A stretch of DNA of 64,000 bases, from assembly GCF_000166355.1 (NCBI RefSeq), contig NC_014652.1:2206928-2270927 (forward strand). Reading direction: 5' to 3'. Positions 25,352 to 36,855 of this stretch are shown in pieces. The first letter of the stretch is position 1; each line of letters begins with the position of its first letter. The stretch is from Caldicellulosiruptor hydrothermalis 108. GTDB taxonomy: Bacteria > Bacillota > Thermoanaerobacteria > Caldicellulosiruptorales > Caldicellulosiruptoraceae. Both the position numbers and the translations under genes were made by a program. The notes beneath the pieces were generated by a model. That model searched no databases. It was not told the origin of the DNA and was given only the letters and a program-made list of their open reading frames with translations.

Positions 25352-26875
25352 TTACTCCTCTGAAATTTTATACAGCATCTTATTTATAGCATTTACATAC
25401 GCCTTTGCGCTTGCTTCTAAAATATCTGTAGATAAGCCTCTTCCCAAAAACGCTTTGCCATCCTTCTTAATTCTGACTGTTACCTCGCCAAGAGCATCCT
25501 TGCCCTGGGTGACAGCCTTTATACTGTAATCATCAAGTTCAACCTGAAGCCCTGTTATTCTGTCAATTGCCTTGAAGATTGCATCAACAGGACCATCACC
25601 TGTTGCCGCCTCTTCAAGCTCTTCATCACCTGATTTTATTTTCACAGATGCGGTTGATATAAGACCATTTCCGCTTATTATCTGGAACCTCACAAGCTCA
25701 TATGTCTCTGGAATATTGAGCGACTTTTGTTCTAAAAGTGCCTCAATGTCTTTGTCAAGCACAACCTTCTTTTTATCTGCCAAAACTTTAAACTTTTCAA
25801 ACGCAGCGTCAATCTCTTCTCTTGTGAGGTCTGTATATCCAAGCTCTTTGAGCCTTTCTTCAAACGCATGTCGACCTGAATGCTTGCCAAGTACCATCCT
25901 GTTTTTCGGAAGACCAATTGACACAGGGTCAATAATCTCATATGTTGTTCGTTCTGACAACACTCCATGCTGATGTATACCAGACTCGTGCGCAAAAGCA
26001 TTTGCACCCACAATTGCCTTGTTTGGCTGAACAAATACGCCCGTTAAAGAGGATACGAGCTTGCTTGTTCGGTAGATCTGAGTTGTGTCAATTAAAACAT
26101 CCACATCGTAAAAGTCTTTTCTTGTCTTGAGAGCCATTACAATCTCTTCTAAAGCAGCATTTCCAGCTCTTTCTCCAAGTCCGTTTATTGTACATTCAAC
26201 CTGATGAACACCTTCTTCTACCGCTGCAAGTGAGTTTGCAACAGCAAGACCAAGGTCGTTGTGGCAATGAACTGAAATCTGGACCTTGTCAATGTCAGGA
26301 ATGTTTTCTTTTATTGCTCGAATAATTCTTTTCATTTCTTCTGGTGTTGTGTAGCCAACTGTATCAGGAATGTTTATAACTGTTGCACCGGCTTTTATAA
26401 CAGCATCAAACACCTTTATCAAAAATTCAATCCTTGAACGTGTTGCATCCTCACATGAAAACTCAACATCAGATACATATTTTTTTGCATATTTTACCAT
26501 GGCAACTGCTCGCTCAAGTACCTCATCTTCTGTCATTTTGAGCTTGTATTTCATATGAATATCACTTGTTGCGATAAATGTATGAATTCTCGGCGCCTGA
26601 GCATTTTTTAGTGCTTCATATGCTCTGTCTATGTCTTTTTCAACTGCTCTCGCCAAAGATACTATTACTGCATCTTTTATATTTTCAGATATTACTTTTA
26701 TTGCCTCAAAATCACCCGGAGAGGCTATTGCAAATCCTGCTTCTATCACATCAACTTTGAGCTTTTCAAGCTGTTTTGCAATCTCAAGTTTTTCATTGAC
26801 GTTGAGCGACACACCTGGTGTTTGCTCACCGTCTCTGAGCGTGGTATCAAATATCTTTATAACTCTTTTTCCCAT
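25352..26875 (-). CDS. leuA: 2-isopropylmalate synthase
   Basis: 507 residues. [15 protein letters not shown] at the N-terminus, [15 protein letters not shown] (metal-binding HxH), and a C-terminal regulatory domain (~390-505) that senses leucine in this family. It commits 2-ketoisovalerate and acetyl-CoA to leucine synthesis. It follows ilvC by 16 bp and is probably the last gene of the ilvB-ilvN-ilvC-leuA operon. Confidence 0.95.
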   Translation of the reverse strand: MGKRVIKIFDTTLRDGEQTPGVSLNVNEKLEIAKQLEKLKVDVIEAGFAIASPGDFEAIKVISENIKDAVIVSLARAVEKDIDRAYEALKNAQAPRIHTFIATSDIHMKYKLKMTEDEVLERAVAMVKYAKKYVSDVEFSCEDATRSRIEFLIKVFDAVIKAGATVINIPDTVGYTTPEEMKRIIRAIKENIPDIDKVQISVHCHNDLGLAVANSLAAVEEGVHQVECTINGLGERAGNAALEEIVMALKTRKDFYDVDVLIDTTQIYRTSKLVSSLTGVFVQPNKAIVGANAFAHESGIHQHGVLSERTTYEIIDPVSIGLPKNRMVLGKHSGRHAFEERLKELGYTDLTREEIDAAFEKFKVLADKKKVVLDKDIEALLEQKSLNIPETYELVRFQIISGNGLISTASVKIKSGDEELEEAATGDGPVDAIFKAIDRITGLQVELDDYSIKAVTQGKDALGEVTVRIKKDGKAFLGRGLSTDILEASAKAYVNAINKMLYKISEE

Positions 26876-26891
26876 TAAAAACCCCTCACCC

Positions 26892-28408
<1,517 letters not shown>

Positions 28409-28458
28409 CTTCTTACATCCCCCTATCACCAAAAATTTTGGTAAACTCAATTAAACCC

Positions 28459-30069
28459 TTAAGGTATAGTTGGCTCATCAGGGCTTGTCACAACTTCAAG
28501 CAAAAATGGACCCTTGTGGCTTTTCATAATCTCAATAGCCTCTTTTAACTTTTCCTTGCTCTCAAGTCTCATACTCTCAATGCCATATGCTTTTGCTAAT
28601 ATCATAAAGTCAGGGTTACCATCCAAGCATGTTGCAATAAATCTGCCTGTACATCTTTTCTTCTGAAGCTCATATACCATTCCAAGCCTTGTGTTGTTGA
28701 AAAGGACAATTTTAATCGGCACCTGTTCTCTTTTAATGGTAGCAAGCTCCTGCAAAAGCATCTGGAAACTTCCATCGCCAGTGATGCTAATCACTTCTTT
28801 GTCTGGTCTTCCAAACTTCGCACCAATTGCCGCAGGAACTCCATATCCCATTGTGCCAAGTCCACCCGAAGTTATAAAGGTTCCTGGTTCTTTGATATAT
28901 AGATTATGAGCCGCCCAAATCTGATGCTGACCAACATCTGTTGTGATTATATAATCTCCGTTGTATGCCCTTGAAATTTCTCTTAGCACATCATAAGGAT
29001 GAAGCTTGTCATCATCTGGAAGAACTTTCTTCTGAGCTTTTATCTCATAAGCCCAAAAATCTTTTCTTTCTGAAATTCTTTTATTAATCTCTGAAAGCAC
29101 CTGTTTTGCATCGCCAACAATTGGAATGTTTGTATCAACATTTTTTCCTATCTCAGCAGGGTCAATGTCTATATGAATAATCTTCATATTGTCAGTAATT
29201 TTTGTATCACCCAAGGCCCTGTCTGCAAGCCGCGCACCTATCACAATTAAAAGGTCTGCCTGTCTGAGCGCCAAATTTGCCTCTTTTTGTCCATGTGAAC
29301 CTATCATGCCAAGATAATAAGGATGGTCTGTTGGAATAGAACCAATTCCCATCAAAGTTGAAATTACAGGAATTTTCTGCCTTTCTATCAAAATTTGCAG
29401 CTCTTGTGATGCACCTGATGCAATAACTCCACCACCGCTGCATACAACAGGTCTTTTTGAGTTTTCTATCGCTTCTACTGCCCTTTTTATCTGCAGAGGA
29501 TGCCCTTTTTCTTTCGGCTTGTAGCCAGGAATATCAATTTCTTTCGGAATTTCAAATTCAATCTCCTGCATCTGAACATCTATAGGAACATCTATCAAAA
29601 CAGGCCCACGTCTTCCTGTTGAGGCTATATAGAATGCTTCTTTCAACACCTTCACAATCTTCTTGGGGTCTTTTATAAGATAGTTATGCTTGGTAAACGG
29701 AGCTGTTGCCCCTGTTATATCCACTTCTTGAAACACATCTTTTCCAATTAAACTTGAATTTACCTGACCTGTGATAGCCACAATAGGAACTGAATCCATA
29801 TATGCAGTTGCAATGCCAGTTATAAGATTTGTAGCACCAGGCCCAGAGGTTGCAACGCACACACCCACTTTGCCTGTTGTGCGCGCATATCCACTTGCCT
29901 CATGAACTGCTGCCTGTTCTGTTCTCACAAGGACATGCTTTATATCAGAGTCATAAAGAGCATCATAAAATGGATAGATTGCCGCACCCGGAATGCCAAA
30001 TATAATCTCTACACCTTCGCTTTTTAAAACCTCTACCATTGCCCGTGCTACCGTCATCTTCGCCATCAA
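28459..30069 (-). CDS. ilvB: acetolactate synthase large subunit
   Basis: 536 residues, a thiamine-diphosphate enzyme. Visible are the ThDP glutamate in RTEQAAVHEASGYAR, the FAD-type middle domain, and the ThDP/Mg motif GDGSFQMLLQELATI. It makes acetolactate or acetohydroxybutyrate, the first common step of branched-chain synthesis. It is the first gene of the operon, with a consensus promoter at 30179-30207 and a possible attenuator hairpin in its leader. Start MMAKMT follows GGGTGGG; the second ATG may be used. Confidence 0.95.
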   Translation of the reverse strand: MMAKMTVARAMVEVLKSEGVEIIFGIPGAAIYPFYDALYDSDIKHVLVRTEQAAVHEASGYARTTGKVGVCVATSGPGATNLITGIATAYMDSVPIVAITGQVNSSLIGKDVFQEVDITGATAPFTKHNYLIKDPKKIVKVLKEAFYIASTGRRGPVLIDVPIDVQMQEIEFEIPKEIDIPGYKPKEKGHPLQIKRAVEAIENSKRPVVCSGGGVIASGASQELQILIERQKIPVISTLMGIGSIPTDHPYYLGMIGSHGQKEANLALRQADLLIVIGARLADRALGDTKITDNMKIIHIDIDPAEIGKNVDTNIPIVGDAKQVLSEINKRISERKDFWAYEIKAQKKVLPDDDKLHPYDVLREISRAYNGDYIITTDVGQHQIWAAHNLYIKEPGTFITSGGLGTMGYGVPAAIGAKFGRPDKEVISITGDGSFQMLLQELATIKREQVPIKIVLFNNTRLGMVYELQKKRCTGRFIATCLDGNPDFMILAKAYGIESMRLESKEKLKEAIEIMKSHKGPFLLEVVTSPDEPTIP

Positions 30070-30091
30070 CCAAATCCCACCCTTTATATAT

Positions 30092-30126
30092 GAAAAGTCC
30101 GACCATGCTACTTTAATTTGTCGGAC
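30092..30126 (-). terminator. terminator-like hairpin in the ilvB leader
   Basis: On the reverse strand GTCCGAC and GTCGGAC form a 7-bp stem followed by TTTTC, between the promoter and ilvB. It may act as an attenuator. No T-box consensus or leader peptide was found. Confidence 0.45.
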
Positions 30127-30178
30127 AATTGCTTTTTTGCTAATAGCTTTTTGTTATTTTCAAATTAAATTTTGAAAT

Positions 30179-30207
30179 ATTTTAGCACGTATTTTTATTC
30201 GTGTCAA
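30179..30207 (-). promoter_or_regulatory. ilvB operon promoter
   Basis: TTGACA (30202-30207) and TAAAAT (30179-30184) with a 17-bp spacer on the reverse strand. Confidence 0.75.
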
Positions 30208-30239
30208 GGAATTTAGGTGCAAAGACTATTACAATCTTT

Positions 30240-31034
30240 TTAACTTTTTTTAAATGCTTTTTCAACTATAAAATCTGAAAGGTGTGGAAAAAGGCGGGTA
30301 AAAAGCACAAATATATAGTCTTTTTTAGATGTGTAGATCTCTTTTCTGTTCATCTCTATACCTCTGATAATTCTTCTTGCAGCAACATCCGGCGAAAGCC
30401 TTGAAAGTCGAATTTCATCTTCTGGATATGGCTTTCCTAAAGCTTTTTTTCTAAAGCTTGTTGAAATAGAACCTGGATATGCATTTAAAATGGTTATATT
30501 GTATTTTTTTAATTCAATTCTTGCAACATCAGCCATGACCGACAATGCCGCTTTTGAAGCTGTATAGCCGCTTGTGAATGGCACAGGTCTTTTCACACCA
30601 AGCGAACAAATATTCACAATTGTACCTCCTCCTTGTTCTTTGAAAAAGGAGATTCCATACTTCATCATGTAAAAAGCACCAAAAAAGTTAGTATCAAATA
30701 CCTTTTTAAGATCAAGATCATCTATTTCTTCCACTTCACATCTCAAGCCAACTCCTGCGTTGTTAATTAAGAAATCTGCCGTTTTTAGCTCATCTTTTAT
30801 GATTTTAAAAACATCTTCACAATCTTTTTTAAAACTCACATCAGCCTTTATTAAAAATAGATTCTTCGAAAACATTGTAAGCTCATTCTGAAGCCCTTTT
30901 AAAGACTCTTCTGACCTTGAAATGGCAATAACCTTTGCACCTTTTTCAAGTAAAATCTTTGTCATTTCCTTCCCAAGACCAGATGTTGCACCTGTAATGA
31001 TAACCGTCTTATTTCTCCAGAAATCTTTTTTCAT
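30240..31034 (-). CDS. short-chain dehydrogenase/reductase
   Basis: 264 residues, classical SDR. The cofactor loop is TGATSGLGKEM (~14-24), NNAG is at ~90-93, and the catalytic serine, tyrosine and lysine are in NICSLGVKRP and YTASKAA. Substrate cannot be assigned; the sequence is of the DltE/YqjQ-like SDR type. Standing alone, it is downstream of the toxin-antitoxin pair and its terminator. Confidence 0.88.
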   Translation of the reverse strand: MKKDFWRNKTVIITGATSGLGKEMTKILLEKGAKVIAISRSEESLKGLQNELTMFSKNLFLIKADVSFKKDCEDVFKIIKDELKTADFLINNAGVGLRCEVEEIDDLDLKKVFDTNFFGAFYMMKYGISFFKEQGGGTIVNICSLGVKRPVPFTSGYTASKAALSVMADVARIELKKYNITILNAYPGSISTSFRKKALGKPYPEDEIRLSRLSPDVAARRIIRGIEMNRKEIYTSKKDYIFVLFTRLFPHLSDFIVEKAFKKS

Positions 31035-31124
31035 GCTGCACTGCCACCTTTTTGAATGTTGAAATTGTTAAAATATTAAATTGCATTTAGTATACCATAT
31101 AAAATTTAATTTTTGAAGAAAATC

Positions 31125-31155
31125 AAAAAAGGTGGGCATTTTGCAGCACCCACCC
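31125..31155 (-). terminator. terminator after the toxin-antitoxin pair
   Basis: GGTGGG and CCCACC pair on the reverse strand, followed by TTTTTT. Confidence 0.75.
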
Positions 31156-31169
31156 TACTCATAATGTGT

Positions 31170-31418
31170 TCACATTCTGTAAATCTTGACAATTTTCTCT
31201 TCTTCTAAAACCTGGTAGATTATTCTGTATTGTATGTTTATTCTTCTTGACAGTTTTCCCTCAAGGTCTCCCTTTAGCTTTTCATATGGAGGAAGATTTT
31301 GATAGGGACTTTGCTTCAGTATTTTTAAAATTTCCTTTGCTTTTTTGTCAAGCCCACAAGCCTCCAACTTTTTTGCATCTTTCAACACCTGTTTTGAAAA
31401 CTTTAGCTTATATCCCAT
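31170..31418 (-). CDS. Txe/YoeB-type mRNA interferase toxin
   Basis: 82 residues from ATG 31418 (MGYKLKFSKQ), chosen because GAGG lies 10 nt upstream; the frame is open for eight more codons. The RelE-fold pattern is visible in EKLKGDLEGKLSRRINIQYRIIYQV, the YoeB-type core, ending KIVKIYRM. Such toxins cleave mRNA at the ribosome. It overlaps the antitoxin gene by 16 bp. Confidence 0.85.
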   Translation of the reverse strand: MGYKLKFSKQVLKDAKKLEACGLDKKAKEILKILKQSPYQNLPPYEKLKGDLEGKLSRRINIQYRIIYQVLEEEKIVKIYRM

Positions 31419-31660
31419 CCTAAGTCTTCCTCGTCTTGCCATTCATTTAATGGGACTTTATCTGCCTCTAAAATGCTTTCTCTTAAATTCGGTATTGACA
31501 GTAGATATAAAGTTTCTTGAATAGCATTCCAATCTTCCTCAGAGATGAGAACTACATTCCCTTTTTTGGAAGTTATCTGTATAGGTTCACTACTTATTCT
31601 TACCTGTTCCAGAATTTTATATATGTTTTGCCTTACTTTTGTCACAGGTATTGTCTTCAA
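31403..31660 (-). CDS. Phd/YefM-family antitoxin
   Basis: 85 residues. It begins KTIPVTKVRQNIYKILEQV, the Phd/YefM DNA-binding fold, with KGNVVLISEEDWNAIQETLYLLS typical of YefM. It should neutralise the overlapping YoeB-like toxin and autorepress the operon. Antitoxin-first order is standard for this family. Confidence 0.9.
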   Translation of the reverse strand: MKTIPVTKVRQNIYKILEQVRISSEPIQITSKKGNVVLISEEDWNAIQETLYLLSIPNLRESILEADKVPLNEWQDEEDLGWDIS

Positions 31661-31701
31661 CCCAAATCACCTCTTTTAAAATTTATTGTAACGTATGTCA
31701 A

Positions 31702-32490
31702 TTATATTTCAAACACATCTCCCACACCACAAACCTTTAGCTTATTTGCTATATTGTTACCAAAATAAATTAATGTCTCTATCCCAGAGCAGTGAAGAGG
31801 TACAAGCTTATAGATTCTCTTTTCCTTGAAAAACTGACAAAGCCTTTGCAAATCATCTTGTTGAAAGTCCTTTGAATGAAATCCACCGATAACTGCAAAG
31901 ATGCTTTGAGAAAAGCATTTTTCCACTTTTTCTACAATATTTTCAATTCCATTATGACTGCAGCCGACAATAAGTATAAGTTTGTCATCTTCCTTAACTA
32001 CAAGAGATTGTTCTTCAAAAAACAAATCGCTTTGAAACTGACCATCTTTGAGAATATAAAACTCATTAGATTCCTTACCTGAGGTAACATTCACCACAAA
32101 AATACCATCAAATATCTCATAGACATCTTCATTAACAACCTTAAACCTTGCCATGTCAAGCGCTTCAAAATTTTCACCTATAAATTTATACTCCCCTTCT
32201 CTTTTGGCAAACTTTTTATCAAAAAATCCATTGTGCACCCAAATATCACAACCTGTCCTTTCAACAAGAAATTTAAGTCCACCTGTGTGGTCATAATGTG
32301 CATGGCTAAGTACCACAGCATCAAAATCAAAACCTACATCCATTTTCTCAATGTTTTTCACAATGGCATTTGTCTGCCCACAGTCAAACAAAATCTTTTT
32401 GTCATCTTTTTCAATCAAAATCGAAAGACCATGTTCTGCTAAATACCTGCCTTTGAACGTCCAGTTGTTGACAAGTATTTTGGCTTTCAT
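31702..32490 (-). CDS. MBL-fold metallohydrolase
   Basis: 262 residues, metallo-beta-lactamase fold. Metal-binding motif LSHAHYDHTGG (~74-84), then VGCSHNGIEN and PLHCSG. It is similar to the family annotated as 7,8-dihydropterin-6-methyl-4-(beta-D-ribofuranosyl)aminobenzene 5'-phosphate synthase-like, but that activity is not established for most members. It lies 56 bp downstream of the amidohydrolase gene in the same direction. Confidence 0.85.
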   Translation of the reverse strand: MKAKILVNNWTFKGRYLAEHGLSILIEKDDKKILFDCGQTNAIVKNIEKMDVGFDFDAVVLSHAHYDHTGGLKFLVERTGCDIWVHNGFFDKKFAKREGEYKFIGENFEALDMARFKVVNEDVYEIFDGIFVVNVTSGKESNEFYILKDGQFQSDLFFEEQSLVVKEDDKLILIVGCSHNGIENIVEKVEKCFSQSIFAVIGGFHSKDFQQDDLQRLCQFFKEKRIYKLVPLHCSGIETLIYFGNNIANKLKVCGVGDVFEI

Positions 32491-32545
32491 TCTAAAAAAG
32501 CCTCTCTTTCTAATTTGCCATTTACTAATCTATACACAAAACATC

Positions 32546-33361
32546 TTAGTTTACCCTATGGACAATTTCGAGACCAAGTAGCTGCTGCGCATTCTTCCAA
32601 AAAATCTTTTCTTTCTCTTCTTCAGAAAGTCTTAAGCTATTTACATACTCAACTTCTCTTTTCTGGTCCTTCCATGGAGAGTCTGTTGCAAACAAAATCT
32701 TATCTATTCCATGACTTTTAAAAATCTCTTCGGGATTTTGTATATCAACCTCACCCAAGAAAAAGGATGTATCAAAATACACATCTTCACCTATCAAACA
32801 CTCAAGCGTCTCATCAAAAAACCTATATCCACCCATATGCGCTGCAACAATCTTTGCACCCGAAAAATCTTTTAAAACTCTTTGAAGTCTTTTAGGTGTA
32901 CAGTGGTAAGGTGGCCTGAAAGCCGGGTCAACTCCGCTGTGAAAAAGCATTATCATGTCGTTTTGGAAAATTGCATCATAGATTGGATACATCTTTTTGT
33001 CATCCACAAAAAAATCCTGATAATCAGGGTGAAATTTTATTCCAGCAAACCCGTTTTCTTTTAACCACCTTATCTCTTCTTTCCACTCATCAAACTCAGG
33101 ATGAACTGTGCCAAAACAAATTATGTCCTTGTTTTCTTCCATTACCGACAAGGCCCATCTGTTAATTGTCCTTGTTTGCTGAGGTTTTGTTGCAATGGGC
33201 AAAACCACGCACATGTCAATTCCAGCATTTTTAGAAGAGTCTTTCAGACCTTGCAGGCTGCCGCTATGATAATATGGCATACCGGAATTTTGTGAAAGCT
33301 TTGACATTGCTCTTGGTGCAAGTTCATCTGGAAAACAGTGGGTGTGAAAGTCTATAATCAT
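32546..33361 (-). CDS. amidohydrolase-2 family metal-dependent hydrolase
   Basis: 271 residues, TIM-barrel amidohydrolase. The N-terminal DFHTH gives the HxH metal site. Further ligands are in GIKFHPDYQ, IVAAHMGG and LFATDSPWK. Family members hydrolyse or decarboxylate small organic substrates (ACMSD-like), but the substrate here is unknown. It starts the two-gene leftward unit with the MBL hydrolase. Confidence 0.85.
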   Translation of the reverse strand: MIIDFHTHCFPDELAPRAMSKLSQNSGMPYYHSGSLQGLKDSSKNAGIDMCVVLPIATKPQQTRTINRWALSVMEENKDIICFGTVHPEFDEWKEEIRWLKENGFAGIKFHPDYQDFFVDDKKMYPIYDAIFQNDMIMLFHSGVDPAFRPPYHCTPKRLQRVLKDFSGAKIVAAHMGGYRFFDETLECLIGEDVYFDTSFFLGEVDIQNPEEIFKSHGIDKILFATDSPWKDQKREVEYVNSLRLSEEEKEKIFWKNAQQLLGLEIVHRVN

Positions 33362-33531
33362 TTTATTTTCTCCCTTCGCTAAGAAATATCTCCTAATAGA
33401 ATAATTTTACAAAAGTTTTTGTAAAAATCCAAATTAATTTTATTTTCAGTTTTCTAAACGGTGTTTGAAAAAGATTTTTTGGGTATAAATATCTCTGAGA
33501 ACAAAAATTTTATAAAAGGAGAGACCTTGTG

Positions 33532-34026
33532 ATGAGCAAAAAGATTGAGAACATATTAAAGTTTGGAATGAAGATGGAGAAAAATGCGCAAGACTTTTAT
33601 TCTTTCTACGCAAATAGCCTACAGGATGAAAATCTAAAAAAACTTTTTGAAGAGTTTGTAAAGATTGAACAGGAACATTACAAGTATCTTGAGAATATTC
33701 TAAAAAGTCTGGGTAGTCAAGAACCACCTATATCAATCTCATGGGTTGTAGATGACCAAAACAAGATGGTTGACCCACATATACTTGTCGACAATTCAAA
33801 AATCTTGGAAACAGATTTTTCAGACCTTACAATATTGAGGCTTGCATATCTTATTGAGAGCGACTTTGCTGCATTTTACAAACACGCTGCTGAAAAGGTT
33901 GAAGACAGCAATGTAAAGGGTTTGCTTTTGCACCTTGCAAAGTGGGAAGAGGAACATGAAAAATTCTTTAAAGATAGGTACCACAGTCTTATGAAAAAGG
34001 AGTGGGAAGAACTGGATGTGTTTTAA
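33532..34026 (+). CDS. ferritin-like / rubrerythrin-type diiron protein
   Basis: 164 residues from ATG 33532, with AGGAGAG 8 nt upstream. Four-helix bundle pattern with carboxylate/histidine ligand sets in KMEKNAQDFYSFYA, FVKIEQEHYKYLE, LIESDFAAFYKHAAEK and WEEEHEKFF. There is no C-terminal rubredoxin domain. It is likely involved in iron handling or peroxide defence. Ends at a terminator. Confidence 0.85.
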   Translation: MSKKIENILKFGMKMEKNAQDFYSFYANSLQDENLKKLFEEFVKIEQEHYKYLENILKSLGSQEPPISISWVVDDQNKMVDPHILVDNSKILETDFSDLTILRLAYLIESDFAAFYKHAAEKVEDSNVKGLLLHLAKWEEEHEKFFKDRYHSLMKKEWEELDVF

Positions 34027-34088
34027 AACACACTTTGAATAGCTATAAAGGTTTAACACTGGTTTATAAATCTAAGAAAAGCAACAGG

Positions 34089-34118
34089 GGGCTGTCCAAA
34101 AAAGGACAGCTCTTTTTG
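34089..34118 (+). terminator. terminator after the ferritin-like gene
   Basis: GGCTGTCC and GGACAGC(T) pair across AAAAAA, followed by TCTTTTT. Confidence 0.8.
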
Positions 34119-34184
34119 GTTTTTGTGGTATAATAAATGATAAAAATTAAACAATTTGAAAAGATATAAGGAGAAAATTGTAAA

Positions 34185-35570
34185 ATGTCAAGGATTGAGA
34201 AAGACTTTTTGGGAATCGTAGAGCTTTCTGACCTTGAGCTTTATGGCATTCACACAAAACGCGCTTTTGCTAATTTTAACGTCTCTGGAAAGAGCGTTGA
34301 CAAAGATTTAATAAAAGCGCTTGTCATGGTCAAAAAAGCGTGCGCAATTGCAAATTATGAAGTTGGTCTTTTGGATGAAAAAATTAAAGACGCTATTGTC
34401 TTTGCATGTGACGAAATTCTGGCTGGAAAATATGATGACCAGTTCATTGTAGATAGATTCCAGGGCGGTGCGGGAACATCTACAAATATGAATGTAAACG
34501 AAGTTATTGCAAACGTAGCCTTAATTCACATTGGAAGAAAACCGGGTGAGTATGACATAATTCATCCAATCAACCATGTTAATATGTCACAGTCAACAAA
34601 CGATGTGTACCCTACAGCCTTGCGAATTGCCACTATATGGAATGTAAGAGAACTTTCAGAAGAATGTGCAGAGCTTCAAAAAAGTCTTCAGAAAAAAGAG
34701 CATGAATTTGAAGATGTAATAAAGGCAGGAAGAACACAGCTGCAGGATGCCCTGCCTGTAACACTTGGTCAGGAGTTTGGTGCATATGCCCAATCCATCT
34801 CACGCGACAGATGGAGACTTTACAAAGTGGAAGAGCGGCTCAGAGTGGTCAATCTTGGTGCAACTGCTGTTGGCACAGGAGTAAACGCACCTTTGAAATA
34901 CATTTTCAAGGTGATAGAAATATTAAGAAACTTAACCAAAATTGGCTTGGCAAGGTCTGACTATCTCATGGATGCGACACAGAACGCAGATGTTTTTGTT
35001 GAATGTTCAGGGCTTTTGAAAGCATTAGCAGTGAATCTCTCAAAGATTGCAAATGACCTTCGTCTTCTTTCCTCTGGACCAAACACAGGATTAAATGAGA
35101 TAAACCTGCCAGCTGTTCAGGCAGGTTCAAGCATTATGCCTGGAAAGGTAAATCCTGTTATACCAGAACTTATAAACACAATAGCTTTTCAAGTGATGGC
35201 AAATGACTTTGCGATAACATTGGCAGCCCAAGCAGGTCAGCTTGAATTGAATGCCTTTTTGCCTTTGATAGCAAACAATCTTCTTGAAAGTCTTAAGATT
35301 CTCAAAAACGGTATTAAAATTTTCAGGCAGCAGTGTATAGATGGTATAACAGCAAACAAAGAAAAATGTTTAGAGTATGCAAAAAAGACTCCTGCTATTG
35401 CAGCAACTTTGATTGACAAGATTGGATATGACAAGGCGGCAGAAATTGCAAAAAAGGCTATTCTTGAGAACAAACAAATAATAGATGTTGTCAAAGAGCT
35501 AAATATTATGGATGAAAAAGAGGCTCAAGAGCTTTTGAATCCTTTTGAGTTTATAAAGTTTAAAGAATGA
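34185..35570 (+). CDS. aspA: aspartate ammonia-lyase
   Basis: 461 residues of the aspartase/fumarase superfamily. GAGTSTNMNVNEVIAN (~105-120), HVNMSQSTNDVYPTALR and the signature loop GSSIMPGKVNPVIPE (~318-332) are intact. It interconverts aspartate with fumarate and ammonia. A fumarase class II is the main alternative, but the length and the GGAGTSTNMN motif fit AspA. It is followed 6 bp later by hydF, a pairing seen in other anaerobes. Confidence 0.9.
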   Translation: MSRIEKDFLGIVELSDLELYGIHTKRAFANFNVSGKSVDKDLIKALVMVKKACAIANYEVGLLDEKIKDAIVFACDEILAGKYDDQFIVDRFQGGAGTSTNMNVNEVIANVALIHIGRKPGEYDIIHPINHVNMSQSTNDVYPTALRIATIWNVRELSEECAELQKSLQKKEHEFEDVIKAGRTQLQDALPVTLGQEFGAYAQSISRDRWRLYKVEERLRVVNLGATAVGTGVNAPLKYIFKVIEILRNLTKIGLARSDYLMDATQNADVFVECSGLLKALAVNLSKIANDLRLLSSGPNTGLNEINLPAVQAGSSIMPGKVNPVIPELINTIAFQVMANDFAITLAAQAGQLELNAFLPLIANNLLESLKILKNGIKIFRQQCIDGITANKEKCLEYAKKTPAIAATLIDKIGYDKAAEIAKKAILENKQIIDVVKELNIMDEKEAQELLNPFEFIKFKE

Positions 35571-35576
35571 AATATT

Positions 35577-36809
35577 ATGGAAAGGACTGACTTTAAGATG
35601 AACACAACACCGCGCAGTGAAAGGCTTCACATAGCTATATTTGGCAAGAGAAACGCTGGTAAGTCAAGCTTAATCAATGCAATCACAAACCAGCCAATTG
35701 CGATTGTGTCCGACATGCCGGGCACTACAACCGACCCTGTTTACAAATCAATGGAGATTTTGCCGCTCGGGCCTGTTGTTTTGATTGACACAGCAGGAAT
35801 TGACGATGAAGGCATACTTGGCAAGCTCAGGGTTGAAAAGACCCTGGAGGTTTTAAACAAAACAGATATTGCAATCTTAGTGGTGTCTGATATAGATGAT
35901 TTGACGTATGAAAAGCAGCTTGCAGCCCTCTTTGATGAGAAAAAAGTGCCAAGAATTGGTGTTTTGAATAAAATCGACAAAGACCCAAACTATAAAGAAA
36001 AACTTTCATTTTTGCAATCAACTTTGGGAATGCCATTTTTAGCTGTGTCATGTGTTACTTTAAAAGGCATTGATGAGCTAAAAAATGCACTTTCAAAGCT
36101 TGTTCCAGATGTTGGTGAGGATTTGCGAATAGTAGGAGATTTGATAAACCCCGGTGACTTTGCAGTTTTGGTTGTACCAATTGACAAAGCTGCCCCAAAA
36201 GGAAGATTGATTTTGCCCCAGCAGCAGACAATAAGGGATATTTTAGATTCTGATGCAATTGCAATTGTGACAAAGGAGTATGAGTTAAAAGAAACTATTG
36301 AAAATCTTGGAAAGAAACCTGCGATTGTAATCACAGACTCACAAGCGTTTTTAAAGGTTGATGCAGACACCCCACCTGACATTCCTCTTACATCTTTTTC
36401 AATATTGTTTGCAAGATACAAAGGCGATTTGGTGGAGTTTGTTGAGGGAGTCAGGAAAATTAAAGATTTAAAACCTGGGGATACAGTTTTGATTGCTGAG
36501 GCATGTACACACCACAGGCAATCAGATGATATTGGAACTGTTAAAATTCCAAGATGGCTTCGCCAGATAGCTGGATTTGATATAAATTTTGAGTGGGTTT
36601 CTGGCTACAATTATCCTAAGGATTTGTCAAAGTATGCACTGATTATCCACTGTGGCGGGTGTATGATAACAAGGCGAGAGATGCTATTTAGAATTGAGCT
36701 TGCAAAACAGCAAGGTGTGCCAATCACAAACTATGGTATCATGATTGCATATGTGCATGGAATCCTACCAAGGGCACTAAAGCCTTTTGGAATTGAGTTT
36801 GAATATTAA
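35577..36809 (+). CDS. hydF: [FeFe]-hydrogenase H-cluster maturation GTPase HydF
   Basis: 410 residues. G1 loop FGKRNAGKSS at 22-31, then DMPGTTTDP and DTAGIDDEG and NKID. The C-terminal cluster-binding part has ACTHHRQ and IHCGGCM, giving the CxH...HCxxC ligand set. HydF is the scaffold that delivers the 2Fe subcluster to hydrogenase. The first ATG (35577) lies 6 bp after aspA; an ATG at 35598 (MNTTPRSE) is an alternative start. Confidence 0.95.
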   Translation: MERTDFKMNTTPRSERLHIAIFGKRNAGKSSLINAITNQPIAIVSDMPGTTTDPVYKSMEILPLGPVVLIDTAGIDDEGILGKLRVEKTLEVLNKTDIAILVVSDIDDLTYEKQLAALFDEKKVPRIGVLNKIDKDPNYKEKLSFLQSTLGMPFLAVSCVTLKGIDELKNALSKLVPDVGEDLRIVGDLINPGDFAVLVVPIDKAAPKGRLILPQQQTIRDILDSDAIAIVTKEYELKETIENLGKKPAIVITDSQAFLKVDADTPPDIPLTSFSILFARYKGDLVEFVEGVRKIKDLKPGDTVLIAEACTHHRQSDDIGTVKIPRWLRQIAGFDINFEWVSGYNYPKDLSKYALIIHCGGCMITRREMLFRIELAKQQGVPITNYGIMIAYVHGILPRALKPFGIEFEY

Positions 36810-36811
36810 AA

Positions 36812-36850
36812 CCCCTTCCAACTTTCCTAGGAAACTGGAAGGGGCCTTTT
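36812..36850. terminator. terminator between hydF and the SIMPL gene
   Basis: CCCCTTCCA and TGGAAGGGG form a strong stem, followed by CCTTTT. It serves the convergent genes. Confidence 0.8.
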
Positions 36851-36855
36851 GCCAC

